NCBI GenBank assembly: GCA_964572185.1
Contig: CAZNFI010000024.1
Span: 1 to 23,390 of the forward strand
From: Azophilus sp964572185
GTDB taxonomy: Bacteria; Pseudomonadota; Gammaproteobacteria; Pseudomonadales; Azotimanducaceae
Direction: 5' to 3'
DNA length: 23,390 nucleotides
Shown here: positions 1 through 7,793 of the stretch, piece by piece
Layout of the letters: each line of letters opens with the position of its first letter
Numbering within the stretch: the stretch's first letter is position 1
Translations under genes and position numbers: made by a program
Notes under the pieces: model-generated
The model's database searches: none
Told to the model about the DNA's origin: nothing
Seen by the model: only the letters and a program-made list of their open reading frames with translations

Positions 1-3000
1 GTAGTCACGGTGCTCATCGGCGGCGCTCAGCAACTCATCGTCGCCATCGAAGCGCACGACAATGCGGTCGGCAACATGGAAACCCCGATCCTTGCGCGCC
101 CGCTGCACGCGGTTGACGATCTCGCGCCCATAACCTCCGCGCACCAGGGCATCGTCGAGGGTGCAGTCGAGGGCCACGCCGATCAACCGGTTCGACACCG
201 TGTCCGTGCCGGGACGAGCCTGCTGCAGAACCTGGATTTCGCTGGCGTCGAAGCGCTCGCCGTGCAGTTCGATGGACTCGCCCGCCTGCAGTGCATCGAT
301 CTGCGTATCGGAGATATTCCCGATGTGGCGCTGGAACTCGCGCATGCGCTTGCCGAGCCGCTTGCCCAGCAGTGGATAATTCGGTTTGGCGACCCTCTGG
401 ATAAAGCGCCGTTCGTCGGCCTCGTAGGCGACCTCGTACACGTTGAGTTCGGACTTGATGTAGCCCTCCAGCCTGGCAATGTCCTGCAGCAGGCCGGCAT
501 CCCGGTTAATCACGGTCAGCGCCCGCAACGGTGTGCGCAAGCCGATTCTTGCATCCTCCCGCTTCTGCCGGCCGAGCAGTATCACCTGCTGCATGCGCGC
601 CACCGCCGCTTCCAGCCCCGGTTCGATGAGGCCCGGTTCCGGGTCGGGGTAGTCGCACAGATGCACCGAGTCGGGCTTCGGCGCACGCCCTCCCAGGCTC
701 GCCAGTTGCAGGTACAGGTGCTCGGCCAGGAAGGGCGCGAATGGCGCCATCACCCGGCCCAGTTCACTCAGCGCCCTATACAGCGTGCTGTAGGCGGCGA
801 TCTTGTCGGCGGTGATGTCCTCGCCCCAGAAGCGGCCACGGTTCAGGCGGATGTACCAGTTGGTCAACTCCTCGATGAACTCGAACAGTGCCGGCACCAC
901 GTTGTACAGGCGGTAGGCGTCCATCTCCCGGGCCACGTTGGCTTTCAACGTCTGCAGGCGCGACAGGATCCAGCGGTCGAGAATGTTGTCGCCCAGGTGG
1001 TCGCCTTTTTCCGGCGACCAGCAGTCGATGTCGGCATAGGTCTTCAGGAACGTGAAGGCGTTGTACCAGGGCAACAGGGCGCGCCGGGTCATGTCGCGCA
1101 CGCCGCTGTCGGCGAAGCGCTGTTCCTCGCCTCGAACCAGCCCCGAGTTGATGAGATAAAGGCGCAGCGCATCGGCGCCGTAGGTTTCCATCAACTCGTC
1201 CGGCGGCGTGTAGTTCTTCAGCCGCTTGGACATCTTCTTGCCGTCGGACGCCATGACCATGCCGTTGACGATCACGTTCTGGAAGGCCGGCTTGTCGTAC
1301 AGCGCAGCGCCGAGCACAGTCAGCGTGTAGAACCAGCCCCGCGTCTGGTCGAGGCCCTCGGCGATGAACTCCGCCGGGAAACCGGCCTCGAAGACCGCCT
1401 GGTTCTCGAAGGGATAGTGCAACTGCGCGTAGGGCATCGAACCGGACTCGAACCAGCAGTCGAGCACTTCCGGAATACGCCGGTAGACGCCCGCTTCCCC
1501 CTCGACCTGGAAGGTCAGCGGGTCGACGTGCTCCCGGTGCAGGTCGGTGATGCGCACGCCGGTGCGCTGCTGCAGTTCATCGATCGATCCGATGCAGATG
1601 CGGTTGCCGGTGACATCGTTGATCCAGATCGGCAGCGGCGTGCCCCAAACCCGGTTGCGGGAGATGGCCCAGTCGATGGCGCCGGCCAACCAGTTGCCGA
1701 AGCGGCCGTCCTTGATGTGCTCCGGAACCCAGCGGATCTGCGCGTTGGCGGCCAGCAGCCTGTCGACCAAGCCGGTGACCCGCACATACCAGCTCGGCAC
1801 GGCGCGATAGATCAGCGGCGTATCGGACCGATAACAATAGGGATAAGCGTGCTGCAGCGTGTCATGCCGGTAAAGAACACCGGCGTCCTTCAGGTGGCGG
1901 ATGATCTCCCGGTCGGCTTCCTTGACGTGCAGCCCGGAGAAATCGGGAACTTCCGCACTGAACAGGCCCTGCATGGTCACCGGGCAGACGAATGCCTCGA
2001 TGCCCGCTTCCTGCAGGATGCGCTGGTCGTCCTCGCCGAAGGCGGGCGCCTGGTGCACGAGGCCGGTTCCTTCTTCGGTGGTCACATAGTCGTCGGTCAG
2101 CACCACGAAGGCGCCGTTTTCCCGTTCCCCCAGAAAGTAGGGGAATGGGGGCTCGTAGCGCCTGCCGGCCAGGTCGCGGCCCTTCAGGCGCGCCTCCACT
2201 TCGAACGCGCCGAAATCCTGCAACCGCTCGGCCGCGAAATAGATGCGCCTGCCGACAGCCGGGTCGTGGACCTTCACATAGTCGATGTCGGGGCCGACAC
2301 ACACCGCCAGGTTGGATGGCAAGGTCCAGGGCGTTGTGGTCCATACCGACAGCCAGGCATCCTCGTCGACCAGTTTCAGCAGTACGGTGATGGCCGGATC
2401 CTGCACGTCCAGGTAGTTGGAGGTAGCCTCGAAATTGGACAGCGGCGTCTCCAGCGCCGTGGACACCGGCATGATCTTGTTGCCCTGGTAGATCAGGCCA
2501 CGATCCCAGAGTTGCCTGACCACCCACCACAGCGACTCCATGTACCAGGCGTCCATGGTCTTGTAGTCGTCATCGAAGTCCACCCAGCGGCCGAGCCGCG
2601 TGATGGTGTGGCGCCACTGCTGCACATAACGCTGCACGATCGCCCGGCACTCGTCGTTGTAGCCGGCCACCCCCAGTTCCGCCACCGCCTGTTGCGCCGA
2701 CATGCCCAGGCGCTTGTCGATCTCGTGCTCGATGGGCAGGCCGTGGCAGTCCCAGCCGAAGCGGCGCAGCACATGGCGCCCCTTCATGGTCCAGTAACGG
2801 GGTACGACGTCCTTGATGGTGCTGGCGACGATGTGGCCGTGGTGCGGCAGGCCGGTGGCAAACGGCGGGCCGTCATAGAAGACGTAAGGCTTCCTGCCCT
2901 TGCGCGCCGCCATCGAGCGATGAAAGACGTTGCCGGACTCCCAGCGTTCGAGAATCCGCTGCTCCATCTCCACAAAGGAAAAACCGGTCGGGGTTGCAGC

Positions 3001-3012
3001 GGGCTCCGCCAT
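1..3012 (-). CDS. ileS: Isoleucyl-tRNA synthetase, type 2 (3' end outside window)
   Basis: Charges tRNA-Ile with isoleucine in the cytoplasm. The frame is open for 1004 codons and leaves the window at base 1, so the C-terminal end is missing; type-2 enzymes are about 1040 residues. The class I signature is DGPPFATGLPHHGH, with HHGH at residues 57-60. The second signature is KMSKR at residues 593-597 (bases 1222-1236). The editing and core regions show WTTTPWTLPSNLA and NRVWGTPLPIW. The DGPPFATGLPH context, rather than the type-1 DGPPYANG...HIGH, marks the eukaryote-like type 2 class, which as a family is tolerant of mupirocin (known for the family, inferred here). The ATG at 3012 is the only sensible start, although its Shine-Dalgarno is weak. 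It lies 52 bases after the LLM oxidoreductase gene with a -10-like box between, so it may be transcribed both with that gene and on its own. Confidence 0.95.
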   Translation of the reverse strand, partial: MAEPAATPTGFSFVEMEQRILERWESGNVFHRSMAARKGRKPYVFYDGPPFATGLPHHGHIVASTIKDVVPRYWTMKGRHVLRRFGWDCHGLPIEHEIDKRLGMSAQQAVAELGVAGYNDECRAIVQRYVQQWRHTITRLGRWVDFDDDYKTMDAWYMESLWWVVRQLWDRGLIYQGNKIMPVSTALETPLSNFEATSNYLDVQDPAITVLLKLVDEDAWLSVWTTTPWTLPSNLAVCVGPDIDYVKVHDPAVGRRIYFAAERLQDFGAFEVEARLKGRDLAGRRYEPPFPYFLGERENGAFVVLTDDYVTTEEGTGLVHQAPAFGEDDQRILQEAGIEAFVCPVTMQGLFSAEVPDFSGLHVKEADREIIRHLKDAGVLYRHDTLQHAYPYCYRSDTPLIYRAVPSWYVRVTGLVDRLLAANAQIRWVPEHIKDGRFGNWLAGAIDWAISRNRVWGTPLPIWINDVTGNRICIGSIDELQQRTGVRITDLHREHVDPLTFQVEGEAGVYRRIPEVLDCWFESGSMPYAQLHYPFENQAVFEAGFPAEFIAEGLDQTRGWFYTLTVLGAALYDKPAFQNVIVNGMVMASDGKKMSKRLKNYTPPDELMETYGADALRLYLINSGLVRGEEQRFADSGVRDMTRRALLPWYNAFTFLKTYADIDCWSPEKGDHLGDNILDRWILSRLQTLKANVAREMDAYRLYNVVPALFEFIEELTNWYIRLNRGRFWGEDITADKIAAYSTLYRALSELGRVMAPFAPFLAEHLYLQLASLGGRAPKPDSVHLCDYPDPEPGLIEPGLEAAVARMQQVILLGRQKREDARIGLRTPLRALTVINRDAGLLQDIARLEGYIKSELNVYEVAYEADERRFIQRVAKPNYPLLGKRLGKRMREFQRHIGNISDTQIDALQAGESIELHGERFDASEIQVLQQARPGTDTVSNRLIGVALDCTLDDALVRGGYGREIVNRVQRARKDRGFHVADRIVVRFDGDDELLSAADEHRDY

Positions 3013-3042
3013 CGTCTCGTCAGGTGCCGGGTTCAGGTTGGC

Positions 3043-3054
3043 GGCGCATTGTAC
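3043..3054 (-). promoter_or_regulatory. -10-like element before ileS
   Basis: On the minus strand this reads GTACAATGCGCC, placing a TACAAT hexamer 36 bases before the ileS start, in the short gap after the LLM gene. The same 12 bases occur ahead of the MATE gene. I see no good -35 at 16-18 bases upstream, so the call rests on the -10 and the recurrence of the motif. Confidence 0.35.
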
Positions 3055-3058
3055 GGCA

Positions 3059-3074
3059 GCCGCTTCAGAGCGGC
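3059..3074 (-). other. Hairpin over the LLM oxidoreductase stop codon
   Basis: A perfect 6-bp inverted repeat (GCCGCT/AGCGGC, 4-base loop) contains the last codons and the stop of the upstream gene and directly precedes the -10-like box of ileS. There is no U-tract, so it is not a typical intrinsic terminator. It could stabilise the 3' end or attenuate read-through into ileS. Confidence 0.3.
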
Positions 3075-3922
3075 ACCACCTTCAGCATCTGGTCCATGCG
3101 CGCGCGCAGCGTGTCGAGCTTGCCGGCGCTCAGTGGCACCAGCAACTGATCGACGCCGGCGTCTTCGTACTGCGCCACCGTGTCCGCAGTGATCGGGTGG
3201 AAGCTGGGGCTGATGCAGACCTGCACGTCGGACCGGCTGCGGCCGGCCTCCGCCAGTTGCGCCTCAAGCCTGGCGATGCCATCCCGGGCAGCGGCCGGGT
3301 CGCGGTTGAACCCGTACCAGCCGTTGCCGTGCGAGGCGACCCGGCGCATGGCGTGCACGGTCTCGCCGCCGAACCAGATCGGCGGGTGCGGCTGCTGTAT
3401 GGGCTTGGGATTGCTGTAGCAGGCTTCCAGCGTATAGGTCTCGCCGCTGTACTCGGACACGCCGGGCGCCCACAGCGCCTGCATGACCTCGATGTACTCC
3501 AGGGTGCGGGGAGCCCGGGTCGCGAAGTCCATCTGCAGGTTGTCGAACTCCTGCTTCAGCCAGCCGATGCCGACACCGAAATCCACGCGCCCCCCCGACA
3601 GGTAGTCGAGGTCCGCCACCGCCCGGGCGGTGTACAGCGGATTGCGCTGCGGCACCAGGCAGATGCCGGTGGCGAGCCGCACGCGCTCGGTCACCGCGGC
3701 AATGTAGGTCAGCACCGAAAACGGGTCGAGGACGCCGTCCGGCTCGCCCGGGATCCTGCCGTCGTCGGTGTAGGGATAGGCAGAGTCGTACTCCGGAAAG
3801 AACACCACGTGCTCCGGTACCCAGATGGAATTGAAGCCGGCCGCTTCCACCAGCTTGGCCGCCTCGGCGATGAACGCCGGCGGCGTGTAGTGGTTGAAAA
3901 TCATGTTGGCGCCAATCTTCAT
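3065..3922 (-). CDS. LLM-class flavin-dependent oxidoreductase (F420-type, TIGR03619-like)
   Basis: A 285-residue luciferase-like monooxygenase superfamily protein, predicted to form a (beta/alpha)8 barrel that uses F420 or FMN on an unknown substrate. Visible family features are the N-terminal strand MKIGANMIF, FNSIWVPEHVVF (about residues 30-41), the DPFSVLTYIAAVTERVRLATGI segment, the LDYLSGGRVDFGVGIGW motif that contacts the cofactor phosphate in relatives, and PPIWFGG near residue 175. The length is normal for the TIGR03619-type subgroup. The ATG at 3922 has a clear Shine-Dalgarno (GGGAG, spacing about 6). A promoter is visible upstream (TTGACT, 16 bases, TACGAT). ileS follows on the same strand. 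The substrate cannot be read from sequence, and whether the host makes F420 is not shown here. Confidence 0.85.
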   Translation of the reverse strand: MKIGANMIFNHYTPPAFIAEAAKLVEAAGFNSIWVPEHVVFFPEYDSAYPYTDDGRIPGEPDGVLDPFSVLTYIAAVTERVRLATGICLVPQRNPLYTARAVADLDYLSGGRVDFGVGIGWLKQEFDNLQMDFATRAPRTLEYIEVMQALWAPGVSEYSGETYTLEACYSNPKPIQQPHPPIWFGGETVHAMRRVASHGNGWYGFNRDPAAARDGIARLEAQLAEAGRSRSDVQVCISPSFHPITADTVAQYEDAGVDQLLVPLSAGKLDTLRARMDQMLKVVPL

Positions 3923-3956
3923 GGTTACTCCCAGCCGAATTGCCTAATGCCGGTGC

Positions 3957-3984
3957 ATCGTAGCGGCAGCCCCCCGAGAGTCAA
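3957..3984 (-). promoter_or_regulatory. Sigma70-type promoter for the LLM oxidoreductase gene
   Basis: On the minus strand TTGACT (3979-3984) is followed after 16 bases by TACGAT (3957-3962) and then by GCACC. This is the best -35/-10 pair in the window and lies about 35 bases before the ATG. Confidence 0.5.
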
Positions 3985-4167
3985 TCGCGGCAGGCACAGG
4001 CCAGCGCCGGCGAGGCGTTGCCTCGGGCGAGAGACGGTGGCCGTCGGACTCACGCGCAGACCCTCCGCCAACAGCGGGTGCAGGCCCAATGCACCCGAAC
4101 CCCCGGTGCGTGCGCCTGGCGGGCGCCCCGGGCAACAGCATGGCGCATGGGAACGCCCGGCGCTCTC

Positions 4168-4180
4168 GTACAATAGCGCC
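4168..4180 (+). promoter_or_regulatory. -10-like element before the MFS gene
   Basis: GTACAATAGCGCC matches the GTACAATGCGCC element seen ahead of ileS and the MATE gene with one inserted base. Transcription would begin near 4181-4187, only about 25 bases before a possible ATT start at 4207 and about 100 before the GTG at 4282. No convincing -35 is visible. Confidence 0.35.
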
Positions 4181-4281
4181 TTCGCCGCAAGCAGGGTCGA
4201 CCGACCATTCCCGGTAAACCAACAAGCAAAGCGCCGCCGCGCTCCGCCTATCCCTGGTTCCTGGCCGGCTCCAGCCTGTGG

Positions 4282-5436
4282 GTGGCCGGCATGAGCTTGC
4301 AGGGCTTCCTGTTCGCCTGGCTGCTGGTCGGCGCCCTGGAAATTCCCGCCGACCAGGCCGGCTTCGCCCGTTCCCTGGCCGAGTTTCCGCCCCTGATCGT
4401 GCTGCTGCTCGGCGGCATCCTGGGCGACCGAAGCAATGCCCGCTCTTACCTGATGGCCATGCACCTGCTGATGAGCGTCCCGCCACTGCTGATCGCCATG
4501 GTGTTCGGACTGGGCCTGTTGAGCTACTGGTGGGTGGTCGCCTTCGGCGTGCTGATGGCCAGCATCCAGTCGCTGTCCGACCCGGCCCGGCAGGCCACCC
4601 TTTCCCGGGTAGCGCGCACGGACGTACAGCGCGCCGTCACCATCATGACCATCTGCACCTCGCTGGTGGGCTTGAGCGGCATCTACGTCGGCGGCCGGCT
4701 CGAATCACTGGGCCTCGCCACCGTGCTCGTCATCCAGTCGCTGCTGTTCCTATCCGGCCTGGCCGCCACCCGCCGCCTGCCGAACCTGCCGGTCGCCGTC
4801 GGCCGCTCGCGCCCGAGCATCGCCACCGGCGTGCAGGCGGTCATGCGCATACACCTGATCCGCGATGTCATCGGCCTGAACCTGCTGTCGAGCCTGTTCA
4901 ATGCCGGCGCCTACATCATCGGCATTCCCTACATCGTTACGGACGTCTACCGGGGCGATGCGCTGACACTGGCTAGCGCCATGATCGTTTTCACCCTGGG
5001 CAGCATCGGCTCCAATCTCCTCCTGCTGTACTTCATGCCGCTCTCACGCCCGGGGCGCACCTTCCTGACCATGCAGCTCAGCCGCATCCTCATTCTGGCC
5101 ATCATCTGGCTGCAGCCCCCGCTGTGGCTGTTCTACGCGGCGCTCGCTGCCTGGGGCATCAACATGGGCGTCACCTCCACCCTGTCACGCACCACCGTCC
5201 AGGAACTGGCACCCCCCGGGCAGCGCGCACAGATACTTTCCGTCCTGCTGTTCAGCTTCATGCTGGCCGCCCCGGCAAGCGCCATCCTGCTCGGCCAGTT
5301 GATCAGCCGCTTCGACCCCCTGGCGGCCCTGCTTCCGGGAATCGGCATCTCACTGGCGATCTTCCTCATCGGCACCACCGCCACGGCCCTGTGGACCTAT
5401 CGCCCCAGGGCGCAGACACATAGCGAACACCCTTGA
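4282..5436 (+). CDS. MFS transporter (start probably further upstream)
   Basis: Inner-membrane major facilitator with about 11-12 hydrophobic segments. The loop after TM2 carries GGILGDRSNAR, the DHA-type G-x-x-x-D-R motif A. The shape is that of DHA3-like drug or siderophore exporters, but no substrate can be assigned. The first standard start is GTG at 4282, which cuts into the first membrane segment and lacks a Shine-Dalgarno. The frame stays open upstream to 4177 and encodes a basic, proline-containing leader followed by YPWFLAGSSLWVAG, a natural TM1. The only plausible initiator there is ATT at 4207, with AGGG at 4193-4196 and the -10 box at 4169. The true start is therefore probably non-canonical. 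The gene converges with the MATE pump and leaves only 21 bases between stops, with no terminator visible. Confidence 0.85.
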   Translation: MAGMSLQGFLFAWLLVGALEIPADQAGFARSLAEFPPLIVLLLGGILGDRSNARSYLMAMHLLMSVPPLLIAMVFGLGLLSYWWVVAFGVLMASIQSLSDPARQATLSRVARTDVQRAVTIMTICTSLVGLSGIYVGGRLESLGLATVLVIQSLLFLSGLAATRRLPNLPVAVGRSRPSIATGVQAVMRIHLIRDVIGLNLLSSLFNAGAYIIGIPYIVTDVYRGDALTLASAMIVFTLGSIGSNLLLLYFMPLSRPGRTFLTMQLSRILILAIIWLQPPLWLFYAALAAWGINMGVTSTLSRTTVQELAPPGQRAQILSVLLFSFMLAAPASAILLGQLISRFDPLAALLPGIGISLAIFLIGTTATALWTYRPRAQTHSEHP

Positions 5437-5457
5437 GTTACCCGATGGGAGTGGCGC

Positions 5458-6846
5458 TCAGCGCCCCGCCAGCTCGCGGATGCGCGCCGACTGCCCCGCC
5501 AGCCAGCGAAAGCGCAACAGCAGCACCGTTGATACCAGCGCGAGGCTGACGGTGAGACCTGTCCAGAATCCGAACAGGCCGAAGCCCGGCACCCCGAGCA
5601 CGCCAAACCCCAGCCCCGCGGCCAGGGGCAGGCCCACCAGCCAGTAGCAGAAGGCCGCCACCCACATCGGTGTTCGCGTGTCCTTGTAGCCCCTGAGCAC
5701 GCCCGCGCAGGTGCCCTGGGCATTGTCGAACAGCATCAGCACCAGCAGGAACAGCATCAGCTCCGCGGCAATGCCGAGTACCGAAGCGTCGCTGGTATAC
5801 AGGCCCGCCAGCCAATAGCGTCCCGGCAGGATGACAAGCGCCGTCGCCAGAGCCGCCATTACCGACACCGCGATGGCCACGATGCCGCTGCGGCGGGCTG
5901 CCGAAAGGTGTTCGGCGCCCACGTTGTAGCCCACCCGGATGGAAGCCGACGCACCCAGGGCAAGGGCGATCATGAAGGTCATGGCATTGACGCTGTTGGT
6001 GATCTGGTGCGCGGCGATGGCCTCGACCCCGAGCCGCCCGATCAGCAGCGCCAGCAGCGAGAACATGCCCACCTCGATGAAGATGGTGGCGCCGATGGGC
6101 AGCCCCAGCTTGATCAACCGGGAGATCTCGCGCCGGTCCGGCAGGCTGAATCGGGCATAGACACCGCACACCCGTATGCGCGAGACCCCCACGATCAGGG
6201 CCATGGCCAGGCACTGGCAGGTCAACACGATGGCGCTCGCATAGCCGCAGCCCACGCCGCCCATGGCCGGCACACCGAAGCCGCCGTGGATGAACAGCAG
6301 GTTGAGGGGCAGTTTCAGCACCAGTCCGGACAGCCCGACGAGCATGGCCGGCAAGGTCCACGAATTGGCGTCGCACAGGTAGCGGAAGGTGACGAACCCG
6401 AGCATCGGCAGCACCCCCCAGGACAACGCATCCAGGTAGGCCAGGGCTATTGGAACGCCGCGCGGGTCGACCTCCAGCAGTTCGTAGAAGGCGCCCGCAT
6501 TGCGCAGGATCAGGATGAACGCAATACCGCCGGCCAGGGCAATCCACCCGGCCTGGCGCACCACCTCGCCGACCTCCCGCTGCCGTCCGGCGCCGTGCAA
6601 CTGGGAAATCGACGGCGTCAACGACAGCAGCACCCCGACCACGAACAGGATTCCGGGCCAGAACAGGTTGCTGCCCAGGGCAACGCCGGCCAGGTCGACG
6701 GCGCTGACGCGGCCGGCCATGATGGTATCCATCACGCCCATGCCCATCTGCGACAACTGGGTAAAGACCATTGGCAGAGCCAACCGCGCAAGCAGGCCCA
6801 ATTCCCTTCGAATCACCGCTGTTCCCGGTGCGACTGTGCGGCGCAT
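5458..6846 (-). CDS. norM: MATE family multidrug efflux transporter (NorM type)
   Basis: Inner-membrane Na+/H+-coupled antiporter that exports cationic drugs, of the NorM branch of the MATE family. The first helix region reads LARLALPMVFTQLSQMGMG, followed by VMDTIMAGRVSAVDLAGVALG, the typical NorM TM1-TM2 signature. The second half repeats it with LIKLGLPIGATIFIE and AAHQITNSVNAMTFMIALALG. Twelve hydrophobic segments are expected and about that many can be seen. From the ATG at 6846 the protein is 462 residues, which is normal. An in-frame GTG at 6816 (452 residues, GGGA just upstream) gives an even more typical N-terminus and would fit a TACAAT box overlapping the 6846 ATG. An ATG at 6963 only adds a tail without family features. 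It faces the MFS gene. Confidence 0.92.
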   Translation of the reverse strand: MRRTVAPGTAVIRRELGLLARLALPMVFTQLSQMGMGVMDTIMAGRVSAVDLAGVALGSNLFWPGILFVVGVLLSLTPSISQLHGAGRQREVGEVVRQAGWIALAGGIAFILILRNAGAFYELLEVDPRGVPIALAYLDALSWGVLPMLGFVTFRYLCDANSWTLPAMLVGLSGLVLKLPLNLLFIHGGFGVPAMGGVGCGYASAIVLTCQCLAMALIVGVSRIRVCGVYARFSLPDRREISRLIKLGLPIGATIFIEVGMFSLLALLIGRLGVEAIAAHQITNSVNAMTFMIALALGASASIRVGYNVGAEHLSAARRSGIVAIAVSVMAALATALVILPGRYWLAGLYTSDASVLGIAAELMLFLLVLMLFDNAQGTCAGVLRGYKDTRTPMWVAAFCYWLVGLPLAAGLGFGVLGVPGFGLFGFWTGLTVSLALVSTVLLLRFRWLAGQSARIRELAGR

Positions 6847-6851
6847 TGTAC
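6840..6851 (-). promoter_or_regulatory. -10-like element at the MATE gene start
   Basis: On the minus strand this is GTACAATGCGCC, identical over 12 bases to the element before ileS. It overlaps the ATG at 6846. If it is a real -10, the transcript would start near 6838 and translation would begin at the GTG at 6816. No clear -35 is visible. Confidence 0.3.
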
Positions 6852-7150
6852 TTTCAAGGAGCGCATCTTCGGTTTCGTATTCAATGCGCATTCCGGCGTC
6901 GGGCGGGCATGCCGCGAACGGGCGTTCCGTGCGCCAGGCAGGCTCTGTGTTGCGGGAGTTCATCGAACCGGGCCGCGATTCTGCGCCAGACGCAAACGAG
7001 AACGATTTTCATATACATGACTTTACGGGGAGCGCATTCACCATAGGGGGCATCTATCGCAACGATTAAAACTTTCGAATACAACTCGCGGCCCGAGTTC
7101 GTATACTTCGCCCTGGAAGATTCACCAAGCGCACAAGAGGACACAACAGC
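6852..7150. other. Divergent intergenic region between MATE and rubrerythrin genes
   Basis: About 300 bases with no supported gene. The part from 7000 to 7110 is AT-richer than its surroundings and holds the dyad and TATACT box ahead of the rubrerythrin gene. Frames across 6852-6963 could extend the MATE protein N-terminally but look non-coding. Confidence 0.5.
7079..7107 (+). promoter_or_regulatory. Operator-like dyad overlapping the rubrerythrin promoter
   Basis: Left arm ATACAACTCG and right arm CGAGTTcGTAT form a 10-bp interrupted palindrome with one bulged base and a 5-base centre (7079-7104). The -10-like hexamer TATACT (7102-7107) begins inside the right arm, 44 bases before the ATG. 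A dyad placed over the -10 suggests control by a repressor or stress sensor. The outer ATAC...GTAT loosely recalls Rrf2-family (IscR-like) sites, but the match is too poor to name the factor. Confidence 0.4.
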
Positions 7151-7567
7151 ATGTACCTGAAAGACAGCCAGACCGAGCAGAACCTGAAAGACGCCTTTGC
7201 CGGGGAATCCCAGGCCAACCGGCGTTATCTGTATTTCGCCGCCAAGGCGGACGTGGAAGGCGAGAACGATGTCTCGGCAGTATTCCGTTCCACCGCCGAA
7301 GGCGAGACCGGCCACGCCCACGGCCACCTCGAATACCTCGAGGCGGTCGGCGACCCGGCAACCGGCCTGCCCATCGGCACCACCAGCGACAACCTGAAAG
7401 CGGCCATCGCCGGCGAAACCCACGAGTACACCGACATGTACCCGGGCATGGCGAAGACCGCCCGGGACGAGGGGTTCGAGGAGATCTCCGACTGGTTCGA
7501 AACCCTGGCCAAGGCCGAGCGCTCGCATGCCAACCGCTTCCAGAAAGCCCTGGACGCGATGGAGTAA
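7151..7567 (+). CDS. Rubrerythrin-family di-iron protein without rubredoxin domain
   Basis: A 138-residue ferritin-like four-helix protein that likely reduces hydrogen peroxide at a di-iron site in the cytoplasm. The metal ligands are all present: E19, E52 and H55 (EGETGH), E89 and E92 (GETHEY), and E123 and H126 (KAERSH). The protein ends right after helix 4, so the C-terminal rubredoxin domain of classical rubrerythrin (about 190 residues) is absent. This matches the short rubrerythrin/sulerythrin-like subgroup and means an external electron donor is needed. The Fe-S protein downstream is a candidate. The ATG follows AGAGGA at good spacing. A dyad and -10 box lie 44-72 bases upstream. It is the first gene of a three-gene group. 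Confidence 0.92.
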   Translation: MYLKDSQTEQNLKDAFAGESQANRRYLYFAAKADVEGENDVSAVFRSTAEGETGHAHGHLEYLEAVGDPATGLPIGTTSDNLKAAIAGETHEYTDMYPGMAKTARDEGFEEISDWFETLAKAERSHANRFQKALDAME

Positions 7568-7793
7568 CGGCCGGCCGAGCGCCAGGAACCGCAACGGGCG
7601 CCTGCCGCTGATCCCGTGGCCATGGGTTCGGGCAGGCCGACCGGCATGCCGATTCGCCCGGCGCGCGCTCATACCGTCGGCCCCGTACCGTTGGCGATGT
7701 ATCACCCGAAGGTGCGGCGGCAAGTACGCCCAAACCCGTATCAGCCCGGCGCCACGGCCACAAGCCGGGTGACGTCCTGACCGAGGATTGACC

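Larger units (their letters stand above)
3923..4206. other. Divergent intergenic region between LLM oxidoreductase and MFS genes
   Basis: About 280 bases without a supported gene. It holds the minus-strand promoter of the LLM gene, a small perfect hairpin at 4011-4025 (CGAGGC, GTT, GCCTCG) and a plus-strand TACAAT box at 4169-4174 for the MFS gene. Open frames crossing it on either strand are proline/arginine/glycine-rich and show no family features. Confidence 0.5.

Noticed and set aside
10..3192. A 1060-codon plus-strand open frame opposite ileS
   Set aside because: It is the antisense shadow of a high-GC synthetase gene. The translation has no family features, whereas the minus strand shows complete IleRS motifs.
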